A DNA stretch of 13,239 nt from SYIM01 sp041182885 (GCA_049423065.1 JBMSQB010000101.1:1-13239); one strand, 5' to 3'; shown: positions 6,210 through 13,070, counted from the stretch's first letter. Numbers and translations are program-made. Notes: generated by a model not told the origin, from the letters alone.

Positions 6210-7229
6210 CTATCGATAAGTCCATTGCGCGGCGACAGCGCTCGTGTCATTGGAAGGCGGGGCGGGCCGCCAGTGGAGCGCGCGAATCTCGCCGAATTCG
6301 CGCGCAAGTCGCGTCCAGTTCTCACCACCGTCGGTGCTGCGAAATACCTGGCCGAGGTTGGTGCAGGTAAAGAGCAGTTGCGGGTCAGCCGGATGCATGG
6401 CAACACACCAGACGGTGCTGTTCAGCATGCCGGGCAGCGCGATTTCATGCCAGTGGTGACCGGCGTCTTCGCTGCGGAGAAGCCGACCGGTACTGCCCGG
6501 CGGGCCGTTGCCGTTGGTGAGGTAGAGCGTGCGGCCATCCGGGGCGAGTTGAACCGCGCGCGAATACTGCCAGGGTGAGTCGATCGTCTCATGCACCCAG
6601 CTTGCGCCGTTGTCGCGACTGCGGTGCAGTCCCTTGTTGGTGGTGGCGAGTACGGCTTTGGCGCCATCGGTATCGCGGATCACTGCGATGCCGTGGATGT
6701 CGCCCGACACCAGACCCTGATCGAGGAAGGTCCAGTTGAGGCCGCTGTCGGTGCTGCGCCAGATACCGCCGATCTCGATACCTGCCCAGATCGTGCCGTG
6801 ATCGATCGGATCAAACAGGATCTGGGTCACGCGTGTTGGGCCGCGGTTGACACTTGAAAAGGCCTGGACGCCAGGAGTGCTGCACTGCAGCCAGTGGCGA
6901 CCCGCATCGGTCGAGCGATAGAGCGCACCGGGGCGTGTGCCCGCAATCAGGATGCGCGGATCGGACGGATCTTGCGCAATCGACCAGATATCGGCCATGG
7001 GCGAGGGCAGGCTCTCCCAGGCCTGGGCGCGCTCACTCCAGCAGAAGAGCCCCATGTCGGAGCCGGCGTATAGGGTGTCCGGATCGGACGGGTGGCTGCT
7101 GAAGCACCAGACCCGCGCCTCGGTGTAGAGCCCCGAGTGGCTGTTGGGATGAATCCATTGGTCACCCAGGTCGCTACTGAACCAGGTGGAGTGGCCGGCT
7201 GTGCCGGCATAGAGGCGAACGCCATGCAT
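6210..7229 (-). CDS. Asp-box (BNR/sialidase-like) seven-bladed propeller protein
   Basis: The product is a beta-propeller built of BNR repeats. Six perfect Asp-boxes (SxDxGxxW) occur at residues 18-25, 106-113, 159-166, 204-211, 253-260 and 298-305, and a decayed one lies near 65-71. The spacing of about 45-50 residues gives seven blades. I chose the ATG at 7227-7229 (339 residues) because a CGGAGA ribosome site lies seven bases upstream. The ATG at 7260-7262 would add eleven residues but has no ribosome site. There is no signal peptide or membrane segment, so it is probably cytoplasmic, unlike secreted sialidases, and the FRIP sialidase motif is not seen. Its stop overlaps the ribosome site of the receptor gene, so the genes are co-translated. 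It could be a lactonase, glycoside hydrolase or scaffold; no catalytic residue can be assigned. Confidence 0.8.
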   Translation of the reverse strand: MHGVRLYAGTAGHSTWFSSDLGDQWIHPNSHSGLYTEARVWCFSSHPSDPDTLYAGSDMGLFCWSERAQAWESLPSPMADIWSIAQDPSDPRILIAGTRPGALYRSTDAGRHWLQCSTPGVQAFSSVNRGPTRVTQILFDPIDHGTIWAGIEIGGIWRSTDSGLNWTFLDQGLVSGDIHGIAVIRDTDGAKAVLATTNKGLHRSRDNGASWVHETIDSPWQYSRAVQLAPDGRTLYLTNGNGPPGSTGRLLRSEDAGHHWHEIALPGMLNSTVWCVAMHPADPQLLFTCTNLGQVFRSTDGGENWTRLAREFGEIRALHWRPAPPSNDTSAVAAQWTYR

Positions 7230-7281
7230 TGCGAAATCTCCGCGCAACAGGTGCAGGACCATCGAGCGATCGGACGGGCTG

Positions 7282-7311
7282 ATGGTAGCCGAGCGCAGTG
7301 GGTGGTGTCGA
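7282..7311 (-). promoter_or_regulatory. candidate sigma70 promoter of the propeller-receptor-amidohydrolase operon
   Basis: On the - strand TCGACA (7306-7311) and TACCAT (7282-7287) are separated by 18 bp, matching five and four of six consensus bases. The start point would fall about 7 bp downstream, near 7275, leaving a leader of about 45 bases to the ATG at 7229 and almost none to the alternative ATG at 7262. It is the best pair in the 150-bp gap between proB and the operon, but by eye only. Confidence 0.3.
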
Positions 7312-7378
7312 TGCGGGTGGTTCCACCGGCTGCGTCTGTCCGAGCAGCATTCCGACTGTTGTGGGTGAATGCGTGCCC

Positions 7379-8554
7379 TTAACGCAGCACCAGATCGTCG
7401 CGATGGATCAGTTCGGGCTCTTCGATGTAACCCAGGATCGACTCGATCTCATGAGAGGCGCGCCGCATGATGCGGCGGGTGTCGGCCGATGAATAATTGC
7501 TGAGACCGCGCCCCAGTTCGATACCTTGGGCGTTGCGGATGGCAATGACCTCGCCCCGCTCATAGTCGCCCTGCACCTCGGTGACGCCAATTGGCAGCAG
7601 GCTGCGGCCGGCTGCACATAGCGCGCGCGCAGCGCCCTCGTCGACGGTGACCGCGCCGCGAAGCTGGAGGTGATCGGCCATCCATTGCTTGCGTGCGGCC
7701 AGCCTCGGAAGGTCAGCGATGAACTGTGTTCCGATTGCGTCGCCCGCCGCAAGCCGCCGCAGCACCCCCTCCAGCCGGCCTGATGCCACCACCGTGCTGG
7801 CTCCCCCGCGCGCTGCGCGCTGCGCCGCACGAACCTTGGTGATCATGCCGCCTCTCGCAATCGACGAACCGGTGCCGCCTGCGATCGCCTCCAGACGGGG
7901 GTCGCCTGCCCGCACGGCCGCGAGCAAGGTGGCCGAGGGGTCGCTGCGCGGATCAGCGGTAAAGAGCCCCTGCTGGTCGGTGAGAATCACCAGCGCATCG
8001 GCATCGATCAGGTTGGTGACCAGCGCACCCAGCGTGTCGTTGTCGCCAAACTTGATCTCGTCGGTCACGACCGTATCGTTCTCGTTGATGATCGGCACAA
8101 CAGCGAGCTCGAGCAGTGTGCGTAGCGTGGAGCGCGCGTTGAGGTAGCGTTTCCGGTCAGCCAGGTCTTCATGGGTGAGCAGCACCTGCGCTGTTCGCAG
8201 GCCGTGCTCGGCAAAGCAGCTCTCGTAGACCTGCGCGAGCCCCATCTGGCCGACTGCGGCAGCGGCCTGCAGTTCATGCATTTCCCGCGGGCGCTGCCGC
8301 CAGCCCAATCGCTTCATGCCCTCGGCCACCGCGCCGGAGGACACCACCACGACCTGCTTGCCGCCTGCGCGAAGCGACGCGATTTCAGCGCCCCAGCGCG
8401 AGATCGCGGCGCGGTCAAGCCCGCGGCCCTCATCGGTTACCAGGCTGGATCCAACCTTGATCACGATCCGGCGTGCCGCAGCCACCACGCGAACATGGTC
8501 CGCGTGCGCGAGCGCAAGCGCCTGAGCAGTGGTGTCTGGCTCGTTGCGTTCCAC
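7379..8554 (-). CDS. proB: glutamate 5-kinase
   Basis: This enzyme phosphorylates L-glutamate to gamma-glutamyl phosphate, the first step of proline synthesis in the cytoplasm. The 391-residue protein has an amino acid kinase domain (about 28-275) with KVGSSLV (33-39), VSSGAVAEGM (71-80), INENDTV (156-162), FGDNDTLGALV (169-179) and GSSIARGGMITKV (229-241). A C-terminal PUA domain (about 296-372) follows. Length is a little above the usual 365-380 because of an N-terminal extension of about 25 residues. The start is GTG at 8552-8554, backed by an AGGAG site at 8564-8568; no better start lies before the kinase motif. It sits 17 bp after obgE, the usual betaproteobacterial order. Proline feedback control is a family property and is not readable here. 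Confidence 0.97.
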   Translation of the reverse strand: MERNEPDTTAQALALAHADHVRVVAAARRIVIKVGSSLVTDEGRGLDRAAISRWGAEIASLRAGGKQVVVVSSGAVAEGMKRLGWRQRPREMHELQAAAAVGQMGLAQVYESCFAEHGLRTAQVLLTHEDLADRKRYLNARSTLRTLLELAVVPIINENDTVVTDEIKFGDNDTLGALVTNLIDADALVILTDQQGLFTADPRSDPSATLLAAVRAGDPRLEAIAGGTGSSIARGGMITKVRAAQRAARGGASTVVASGRLEGVLRRLAAGDAIGTQFIADLPRLAARKQWMADHLQLRGAVTVDEGAARALCAAGRSLLPIGVTEVQGDYERGEVIAIRNAQGIELGRGLSNYSSADTRRIMRRASHEIESILGYIEEPELIHRDDLVLR

Positions 8555-8571
8555 CCGTTCCCTCTCCTGGG

Positions 8572-9714
8572 TCAGCGCTGCGACCGGGACCGCCCGGGAC
8601 GGGGCTGCGGAGGCTTCGGTGGCGCGGGCGGCGGGGCATCATCGAACCGCACATCGCGTTCGCGATCCTGCTGGGGACGGACCGCTTCGAGGTGCTCCTG
8701 AATCGCCCAGCAAAGCGACTGGCAGCCCTCCCGAGTGAGCGCCGAGATGACAAACACGCGGTTTCGGTCGACCGGGATGGCCGATCGACCGCGGCCGCGA
8801 AATCGCTTGATGAACGCTTCGATCCGCGCCTCGCGTTCGTCCTCGGGAATCATGTCGACCTTGTTCAGCACCAGCCAGCGCGGCTTTTCATAGAGCGTCG
8901 TGTCGTAGACACGCAGCTCGCGCAGAATGGCACGCGCATCGCGCGCCGGGTCGGCGTCGGGATCAACCGGCGACAGATCCACCAGATGCAGGAGGAGGCC
9001 GGTGCGCTGCAGATGACGCAGAAACTGGTGCCCCAGCCCGGCGCCCTCGGATGCGCCCTCGATCAGGCCCGGGATATCGGCCACCACAAAGCTTTTCTCG
9101 GGACCCACGCGCACCACGCCGAGGTTGGGATACAGCGTGGTGAAGGGGTAGTCGGCGATTTTGGGACGCGCATTGCTGATGGCGCTGATGAGCGTTGATT
9201 TGCCCGCGTTGGGCATGCCCAGAAGCCCCACATCGGCAAGCACTCGCAGCTCGAGCCGAAGGCGCCTTTGCTCGCCCTCGCGCCCGGGTGTGGACTGTCG
9301 GGGTGCGCGGTTGACGCTCGACTTGAAGTGAATGTTGCCGAGGCCGCCGTTTCCGCCGCGCGCGAGCAGGGCGGTATCGCCATCGGCTGCCAGGTCGGCG
9401 ATCAGTTCGCCCGAATCCTCGTCATGGATCACGGTTCCGACCGGTACCCGCAGCCGGATGTCGTCTGCCGCAGCGCCGTATTGGTCGGACCCGCGGCCGT
9501 GCTCGCCGTTTCGCGCTTCATGGCGGCGGGCAAAGCGGTAGTCAACCAGGGTATTGATGTTCCGGTCGGCCACTGCCCAGATGCTGCCACCGCGGCCGCC
9601 ATCGCCGCCGTCGGGTCCACCGCGCGGAATGAATTTTTCGCGGCGAAACGACACGATGCCGTTGCCCCCATTGCCGGCAACGACTTCAATGTGCGCTTCG
9701 TCAACGAACTTCAT
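8572..9714 (-). CDS. obgE: Obg-family GTPase (CgtA)
   Basis: This is an essential ribosome-associated GTPase that acts in 50S assembly and stress signalling. The 380-residue protein has the Gly-rich Obg fold (about 1-158; VVAGNGGNGIVSFRREKF and GGPDGGDGGRGGS). Its G domain shows G1 GMPNAGKST (166-174), G3 DIPGLIEG (213-220), G4 NKVDMI (284-289) and G5 SALTREG (324-330). The C-terminal tail (about 345-380) is short, basic and Pro-rich, as in many proteobacterial members. The ATG at 9712-9714 is the only sensible start, but no clear Shine-Dalgarno precedes it. The gene begins 29 bp after a strong intrinsic terminator, so transcription must come by read-through from the rplU promoter or from a promoter inside rpmA, which I could not find. 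Confidence 0.97.
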   Translation of the reverse strand: MKFVDEAHIEVVAGNGGNGIVSFRREKFIPRGGPDGGDGGRGGSIWAVADRNINTLVDYRFARRHEARNGEHGRGSDQYGAAADDIRLRVPVGTVIHDEDSGELIADLAADGDTALLARGGNGGLGNIHFKSSVNRAPRQSTPGREGEQRRLRLELRVLADVGLLGMPNAGKSTLISAISNARPKIADYPFTTLYPNLGVVRVGPEKSFVVADIPGLIEGASEGAGLGHQFLRHLQRTGLLLHLVDLSPVDPDADPARDARAILRELRVYDTTLYEKPRWLVLNKVDMIPEDEREARIEAFIKRFRGRGRSAIPVDRNRVFVISALTREGCQSLCWAIQEHLEAVRPQQDRERDVRFDDAPPPAPPKPPQPRPGRSRSQR

Positions 9715-9743
9715 GGTGGGGATCGGTAGCCTGGTTTGCGCCC

Positions 9744-9773
9744 AAACAAAAGCCCCGCTCAGGCGGGGCTTTT
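9744..9773 (-). terminator. intrinsic terminator between rpmA and obgE
   Basis: On the - strand AAAAGCCCCGC pairs with GCGGGGCTTTT over eleven base pairs around a four-base loop, CTGA, and continues as TTTTGTTT (9751 down to 9744). It starts 22 bp after the rpmA stop. On the + strand only four Ts follow the stem, so it is best read in the direction of the ribosomal genes. It should cut transcripts after rpmA and reduce those reaching obgE and proB. Confidence 0.88.
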
Positions 9774-9795
9774 GCGGCCGCGTGCCTGAGCGGTA

Positions 9796-10056
9796 TTACT
9801 GAAGCGGAGCGATCCGCACTGTGCGTCGGCGGGCCGGACCCTTGACCGCGAACTCGACCTTGCCTTCGATGAGGGCGAACAGCGTGTGATCTTTGCCCAG
9901 CCCGACATTTTCGCCAGGGTGGAATTGCGTGCCGCGCTGGCGAACAATGATGGACCCGGCCGTAACGGTTTCACCGCCGTAAGCCTTGATGCCCAGCATT
10001 TTCGGTTGTGAGTCACGGCCGTTGCGCGTAGAGCCGCCGCCTTTTTTCTGTGCCAT
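9796..10056 (-). CDS. rpmA: 50S ribosomal protein L27
   Basis: L27 is a small basic protein of the large ribosomal subunit whose N-terminal tail reaches the peptidyl transferase centre. The 86-residue product starts MAQKKGGGSTRNGRDSQPK, which is the conserved L27 opening (STRNGRDS). GSIIVRQRGTQFHPGENVG and GKDHTLFA follow. Length matches the family (about 85). The second and third residues AQ replace the more common AH. A GGAGA site at 10066-10070 lies nine bases before the ATG. It is 16 bp after rplU, so the two are co-transcribed. Confidence 0.98.
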   Translation of the reverse strand: MAQKKGGGSTRNGRDSQPKMLGIKAYGGETVTAGSIIVRQRGTQFHPGENVGLGKDHTLFALIEGKVEFAVKGPARRRTVRIAPLQ

Positions 10057-10072
10057 GGTGGATGATCTCCGT

Positions 10073-10435
10073 TTACTGGGCGGATGCTTCAGCCGCCGGG
10101 GCTGCAGCCAACGCTTCGCCGAGTGACGATGCGATGCGGCTCACCAGGATTTCGGTGTAATTCTGGCGGTGGCCCTGGCGCTTCTGGTAGTGCTTGCGCC
10201 GACGCATTTTGAAAATGCGAACCTTGTCGTGACGACCGTGGGAGAGCACCTTTGCCGAAACCGTTGCGCCAGCCACAAGCGGCGTGCCGACGGCGATCTG
10301 CTCGCCGTTGCTCACTGCCAGAACCTGATCGATGGTGATTTCGACTCCGATGTCCGCCGGCATCTGTTCTACTTTGATTTTGTCGCCGGCGCTCACTTTG
10401 TATTGCTTGCCACCGGTTTTTATGACCGCGTACAT
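10073..10435 (-). CDS. rplU: 50S ribosomal protein L21
   Basis: L21 binds 23S rRNA in the large subunit. The 120-residue protein begins MYAVIKTGGKQYKV, with GDKIKVEQ and a basic segment KVRIFKMRRRKHYQKRQGHR (71-90) that contacts rRNA; QNYTEILV follows. The usual length is about 103, so the last 17 or so residues (SSLGEALAAAPAAEASAQ) are an Ala-rich tail. An AAGGGG ribosome site precedes the ATG by about eight bases. It is the first gene of the rplU-rpmA-obgE-proB run, downstream of a good promoter. Confidence 0.98.
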   Translation of the reverse strand: MYAVIKTGGKQYKVSAGDKIKVEQMPADIGVEITIDQVLAVSNGEQIAVGTPLVAGATVSAKVLSHGRHDKVRIFKMRRRKHYQKRQGHRQNYTEILVSRIASSLGEALAAAPAAEASAQ

Positions 10436-10489
10436 GGAAAGACCCCTTTTGCTTTATTCCCGTGTGCTGTATTCACGAGGGAACCGGAG

Positions 10490-10518
10490 ATTCTCGCAAA
10501 TTCCGATACTTGAGTCAA
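10490..10518 (-). promoter_or_regulatory. promoter of the rplU operon
   Basis: TTGACT (10513-10518) and GAGAAT (10490-10495) on the - strand stand 17 bp apart, five and four matches to the sigma70 consensus. The expected start point is near 10483, giving a leader of about 48 bases before the rplU ATG. The run of Ts just upstream of the -35 (AAAAA on the + strand, about 10517-10521) is an added A/T-rich element. Confidence 0.6.
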
Positions 10519-10632
10519 AAAGTAGTCGTCCCGATCAGACACCCCTCGCTCGGGGGCCCACCTTGCCTCGCAGGTGCCAAGGCGAGGCGGACGGTGAGTG
10601 TCGATGATTGCGGGGGGCGGGCGGCCTGGCAT

Positions 10633-10657
10633 CGGTGCGCACCGCGCAGACTATAAT
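10633..10657 (+). promoter_or_regulatory. ispB promoter -10 with a 12-bp palindrome in the spacer
   Basis: A perfect TATAAT at 10652-10657 is preceded by CGGTGCGCACCG (10633-10644), a perfect 12-bp palindrome. No good -35 (TTGACA) lies 16-18 bp upstream. A weak -35 together with a symmetric site in the spacer suggests an activator or repressor site. The start point would be near 10664, leaving a leader of about 100 bases to ispB. Confidence 0.5.
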
Positions 10658-10727
10658 CAGCGGTTTCCCTGAAGCAGGCGCGCCCGCGGGCAATCGTCGC
10701 CGCGACATTGCGGTTGCGCCAGGGTTC

Positions 10728-10769
10728 ATGAGTCCGGCCTTGTCGCCCTCGCCACTTTCCCGCGGATGA
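10728..10769 (+). CDS. possible 13-codon upstream ORF overlapping the ispB start
   Basis: ATG at 10728 opens MSPALSPSPLSRG and stops at TGA 10767-10769, which overlaps the ispB ATG (10766-10768) as ATGA. An AGGG ribosome-like motif precedes the ATG by only three bases, which is short. ispB itself has no visible Shine-Dalgarno, so translation of this leader could deliver ribosomes to ispB by coupling. The alternative is chance overlap in a leader with weak initiation signals. Confidence 0.3.
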   Translation: MSPALSPSPLSRG

Positions 10770-11749
10770 AACCCTCCGAACTTTTCCCTGCTCTGGCCCC
10801 CGACCTCGAGGCAACGGACCGAATGATCCGGCGCAGCCTCTCCTCCGAGGTGGCGCTGGTCAGCACGATCTCCGACTACATCATTGGATCGGGGGGCAAA
10901 CGGATTCGCCCGCTCCTGCTGCTTTCCGTAGCCCGGGCGTTGGGGTTTGCCGGCGACTCTCACCACCATCGCCTCGCGGCGGTGGTTGAATTCATCCATA
11001 CCGCCACCTTGCTGCACGACGACGTGGTCGACGAATCCGAATTGCGGCGCGGTCGAAGCACCGCCAACTCTGCTTTCGGCAATCCGGCTGCCGTTCTGGT
11101 GGGTGATTTCGTCTACTCCCGGGCGTTTCAGATGATGGTCGAGGTGGACGACATGCGCGTGATGCGTGTGCTGGCCGACGCCACCAACGTCATCGCCGAA
11201 GGCGAAGTCCTGCAGTTGATGAACTGCCACGACCCCGACACCGACGAGGCGCGCTACCTCCAGGTCATCCGGTTCAAAACTGCAAAGCTGTTTGAGGCGG
11301 CCGCCCGACTGGGCGCCATCCTCTGTCACGCCCCGGCGCAGGTCCAGGAAGCTGCCGCGTCGTTCGGGCGGCACCTGGGCACTGCCTTCCAGCTGGTGGA
11401 CGATGTGCTCGATTACAGCGGAGACACCGCTGAAATCGGCAAGAACGTGGGCGATGATCTGCGCGAAGGAAAGCCCACTCTGCCCCTCATCCACGTCATG
11501 AGCCACGGCTCCAGCACCGACCGGCAGCTGATCCGGACTGCAATCGAGCAGGGCGGCGAGGTGGAATTCGACCAGGTCGTCGCTGCCATCCGCCGCAGCG
11601 GCTCACTCGACTATGCGCGTCAGATGGCATTGAACGAGGCTGAGCTCGCGCGGGCGGCTGCCCGCACCATGCTCCAGCATGCCGAGCCGGGTGAATTCAG
11701 CGCCGTGTTGATGAGCCTGCCGGGGCTGGCTGTCGAGCGGGCAAACTAG
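10766..11749 (+). CDS. ispB: trans-polyprenyl (octaprenyl-type) diphosphate synthase
   Basis: The enzyme extends farnesyl diphosphate with isopentenyl diphosphate to make the ubiquinone side chain. The 327-residue protein has both Asp-rich motifs: the first, LLHDDVVDE (82-90), with D85, D86 and D89; the second, LVDDVLDYSGD (210-220), with D212, D213 and D216. GSGGKRIRP (41-49) and KTAKLFEAAA (171-180) are the expected substrate-binding segments. Length agrees with the family. The residues before the first motif are small (H78, T79, A80), consistent with long chains, but chain length cannot be read exactly. The ATG at 10766 has no Shine-Dalgarno and no in-frame upstream start. It diverges from rplU, as in many proteobacteria. 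Confidence 0.95.
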   Translation: MKPSELFPALAPDLEATDRMIRRSLSSEVALVSTISDYIIGSGGKRIRPLLLLSVARALGFAGDSHHHRLAAVVEFIHTATLLHDDVVDESELRRGRSTANSAFGNPAAVLVGDFVYSRAFQMMVEVDDMRVMRVLADATNVIAEGEVLQLMNCHDPDTDEARYLQVIRFKTAKLFEAAARLGAILCHAPAQVQEAAASFGRHLGTAFQLVDDVLDYSGDTAEIGKNVGDDLREGKPTLPLIHVMSHGSSTDRQLIRTAIEQGGEVEFDQVVAAIRRSGSLDYARQMALNEAELARAAARTMLQHAEPGEFSAVLMSLPGLAVERAN

Positions 11750-11764
11750 GCGCGGGGTTCGCGC
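11750..11764. terminator. weak stem-loop in the ispB/hypothetical convergent gap
   Basis: GCGCG (11750-11754) and CGCGC (11760-11764) pair around a five-base loop, GGGTT, directly after the ispB stop codon. Only a poor T-rich stretch (TTATTT, 11771-11776) follows, at the end of the convergent gene, so termination efficiency is doubtful. The gap between the two stops is 21 bp. Confidence 0.3.
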
Positions 11765-11770
11765 AGCACG

Positions 11771-12844
11771 TTATTTCGCAGCGGGCTGGGGGGCGGGCGA
11801 GGGCCGTGGTAATGATCGACGCACGACCGGTGGCTGACCGAAATCGGTGACCGCACCGGTGACATTGCCGGCGGCATCAAGCATCAACACGTCCGACCCC
11901 GCGCGCACGTAGCGCGAGCCGGAAGGGGCCGGGCCCAGACGCTCGGCCAGCACATTGGGTAGATCCCTTGCCTCATTTTCGAGCGCCCTCGGGAAGGGCT
12001 CGCCCACGCGCCAGAGCTTGTCCGGATTTTGCGACTGGCATCGCCCTTCGCGTGCGATGAGCCCCGCCGGGCACTCGCCAATTTCATACGACTGGGAGAA
12101 ATAATCGCTCACCGCCTTGCGCTGCTGGTCGCTGAACGCGTTGGTTTGCGCCTGGCCTCCGCCCTGACCGCCCTGCGAGGTGCCGCCTGAGCCGTGGTCG
12201 CCTCGGTCACCCTGGCGGATGTTCACCATGCCGATAGGCGGTAGCGGCATGGCGCCAGCCGGTTGCAGAATCGGGCGCGGAGGTTCGGTTCGAATGGTTT
12301 CGACCGTGGGCTGGAAGGTGCGGGGTGTGGCGTCGTAGAGCTGACGCAGGAGCGCCGGATCGTTTTGCGATTGCGCCTCGATGGCGGTATCGATCAGACC
12401 CATCAGTTCGGCTGAATCGGCTGTACCCAGCCAGGCGGAGCGGTTCGAACCCAGGAGTGTCAGCTTGTCGGCTGCGCAGCCAGCGAGGTTGCGCTGCAGC
12501 CACTGGCGCGCGAGCACGGCGCGTTCGGTAGGGTTGTGGGTGTCGAGTGCGATGGCCCGAAACTGCGCGATCAGGCACGGGGCGCCAGGAACAGCAGGGC
12601 GGGGGGGCTGCGGCTTCGCGCCGGCTTCGCCGGATGGCTGTGCGGAGCCGGCTTGCCCCGCAACGGGTGATGCTGGCGCGGCCTGGGCGGCGGGCGCTGG
12701 TGCAGGGCGAGCCGCCACAGCCGGCTGGTTGGGGGGTGGGGCGGGCGGTGCCGCCTGACCCCAGGCCGGGCCGCCGGGCATGATCAGGCAGGCGGCAAGC
12801 AACAGCCGTGCAGTGGCGGATTGATGGTCTGGTTGGGCGTTCAT
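11771..12844 (-). CDS. secreted Pro/Ala-rich protein with a CigR/RcnB-like C-terminus
   Basis: The C-terminal segment (about 275-335) reads LWRVGEPFPRALENEARDLP, then PSGSRYVRAGSDVLMLDAAG and VTGAVTDF. This pattern (basic-Gly-Pro, Leu-Pro, Gly-x-x-Tyr-Val, Gly-x-Asp-Val-Leu) is typical of CigR/RcnB-type periplasmic proteins. I chose ATG 12842-12844 (357 residues) because a signal peptide follows at once (hydrophobic 14-28, cleavage near AWGQA). A LAAC at 16-19 mimics a lipobox, but its hydrophobic run is too short. Residues 32-88 are Pro/Ala-rich linker, 90-180 are a Cys-containing unknown domain, and 211-232 are Gly/Gln-rich. A longer reading to GTG 13073-13075 adds 77 residues that look non-coding, though an AGGAAG ribosome-like motif precedes it. 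The ribosome site before 12844 is weak. Function is unknown. Confidence 0.7.
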   Translation of the reverse strand: MNAQPDHQSATARLLLAACLIMPGGPAWGQAAPPAPPPNQPAVAARPAPAPAAQAAPASPVAGQAGSAQPSGEAGAKPQPPRPAVPGAPCLIAQFRAIALDTHNPTERAVLARQWLQRNLAGCAADKLTLLGSNRSAWLGTADSAELMGLIDTAIEAQSQNDPALLRQLYDATPRTFQPTVETIRTEPPRPILQPAGAMPLPPIGMVNIRQGDRGDHGSGGTSQGGQGGGQAQTNAFSDQQRKAVSDYFSQSYEIGECPAGLIAREGRCQSQNPDKLWRVGEPFPRALENEARDLPNVLAERLGPAPSGSRYVRAGSDVLMLDAAGNVTGAVTDFGQPPVVRRSLPRPSPAPQPAAK

Positions 12845-13070
12845 GGTGAGGTGGGCTGGGCGAAACAGGCCAAAGAACCGCAGCAGGATCGGAAACTGGG
12901 GCGTTCCAAGAGGGAGTCGGGTTGAGCGCGACCGACTTGAGTTGCGCGTCGGGCAGCCGGGTGGGTGCAGGCCAAGGCCCGCAGCGAGGCCGCGGCAAGT
13001 GGGGGCGGCCTTGCTCGCGCCATACGGATCATCCTTCGGAAGGGGGGTGGCATGCCGCGGAGGCGTCGGT
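12845..13070. other. region upstream of the secreted protein, no gene assigned
   Basis: An open - strand frame continues to GTG 13075, but its composition (Arg/Ser/Pro-rich, no domain) argues against coding. I see no strong - strand promoter here; TTGGAA near 12912 has no matching -10. The region probably holds the leader and promoter of the secreted protein and borders the tRNA promoter. Confidence 0.4.

Larger units (their letters stand above)
10436..10765. other. divergent control region between rplU and ispB
   Basis: This 330-bp gap carries the rplU promoter on the - strand (10490-10518), a perfect TATAAT box on the + strand (10652-10657) with a palindrome just upstream, and a 13-codon ORF ending at the ispB start. 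Between the promoters, 10550-10600 is GC-rich with a small inverted repeat (CCTTG about 10561, CAAGG about 10578). No protein gene of normal size fits. Confidence 0.7.

Noticed and set aside
9797..9830. TAATAC on the - strand at the end of rpmA as an obgE promoter
   Set aside because: No acceptable -35 was found 16-18 bp upstream, and the transcript would run straight into the terminator.
10535..11506. 323-codon open frame on the - strand
   Set aside because: It is antisense to ispB, whose motifs are complete, and would cover both divergent promoters.
12787..12792. Lipoprotein reading of the LAAC motif in the secreted protein
   Set aside because: Only about five hydrophobic residues lie before the Cys after an Arg, too few for a typical lipoprotein signal; a Sec signal peptide cut near AWGQA fits better.
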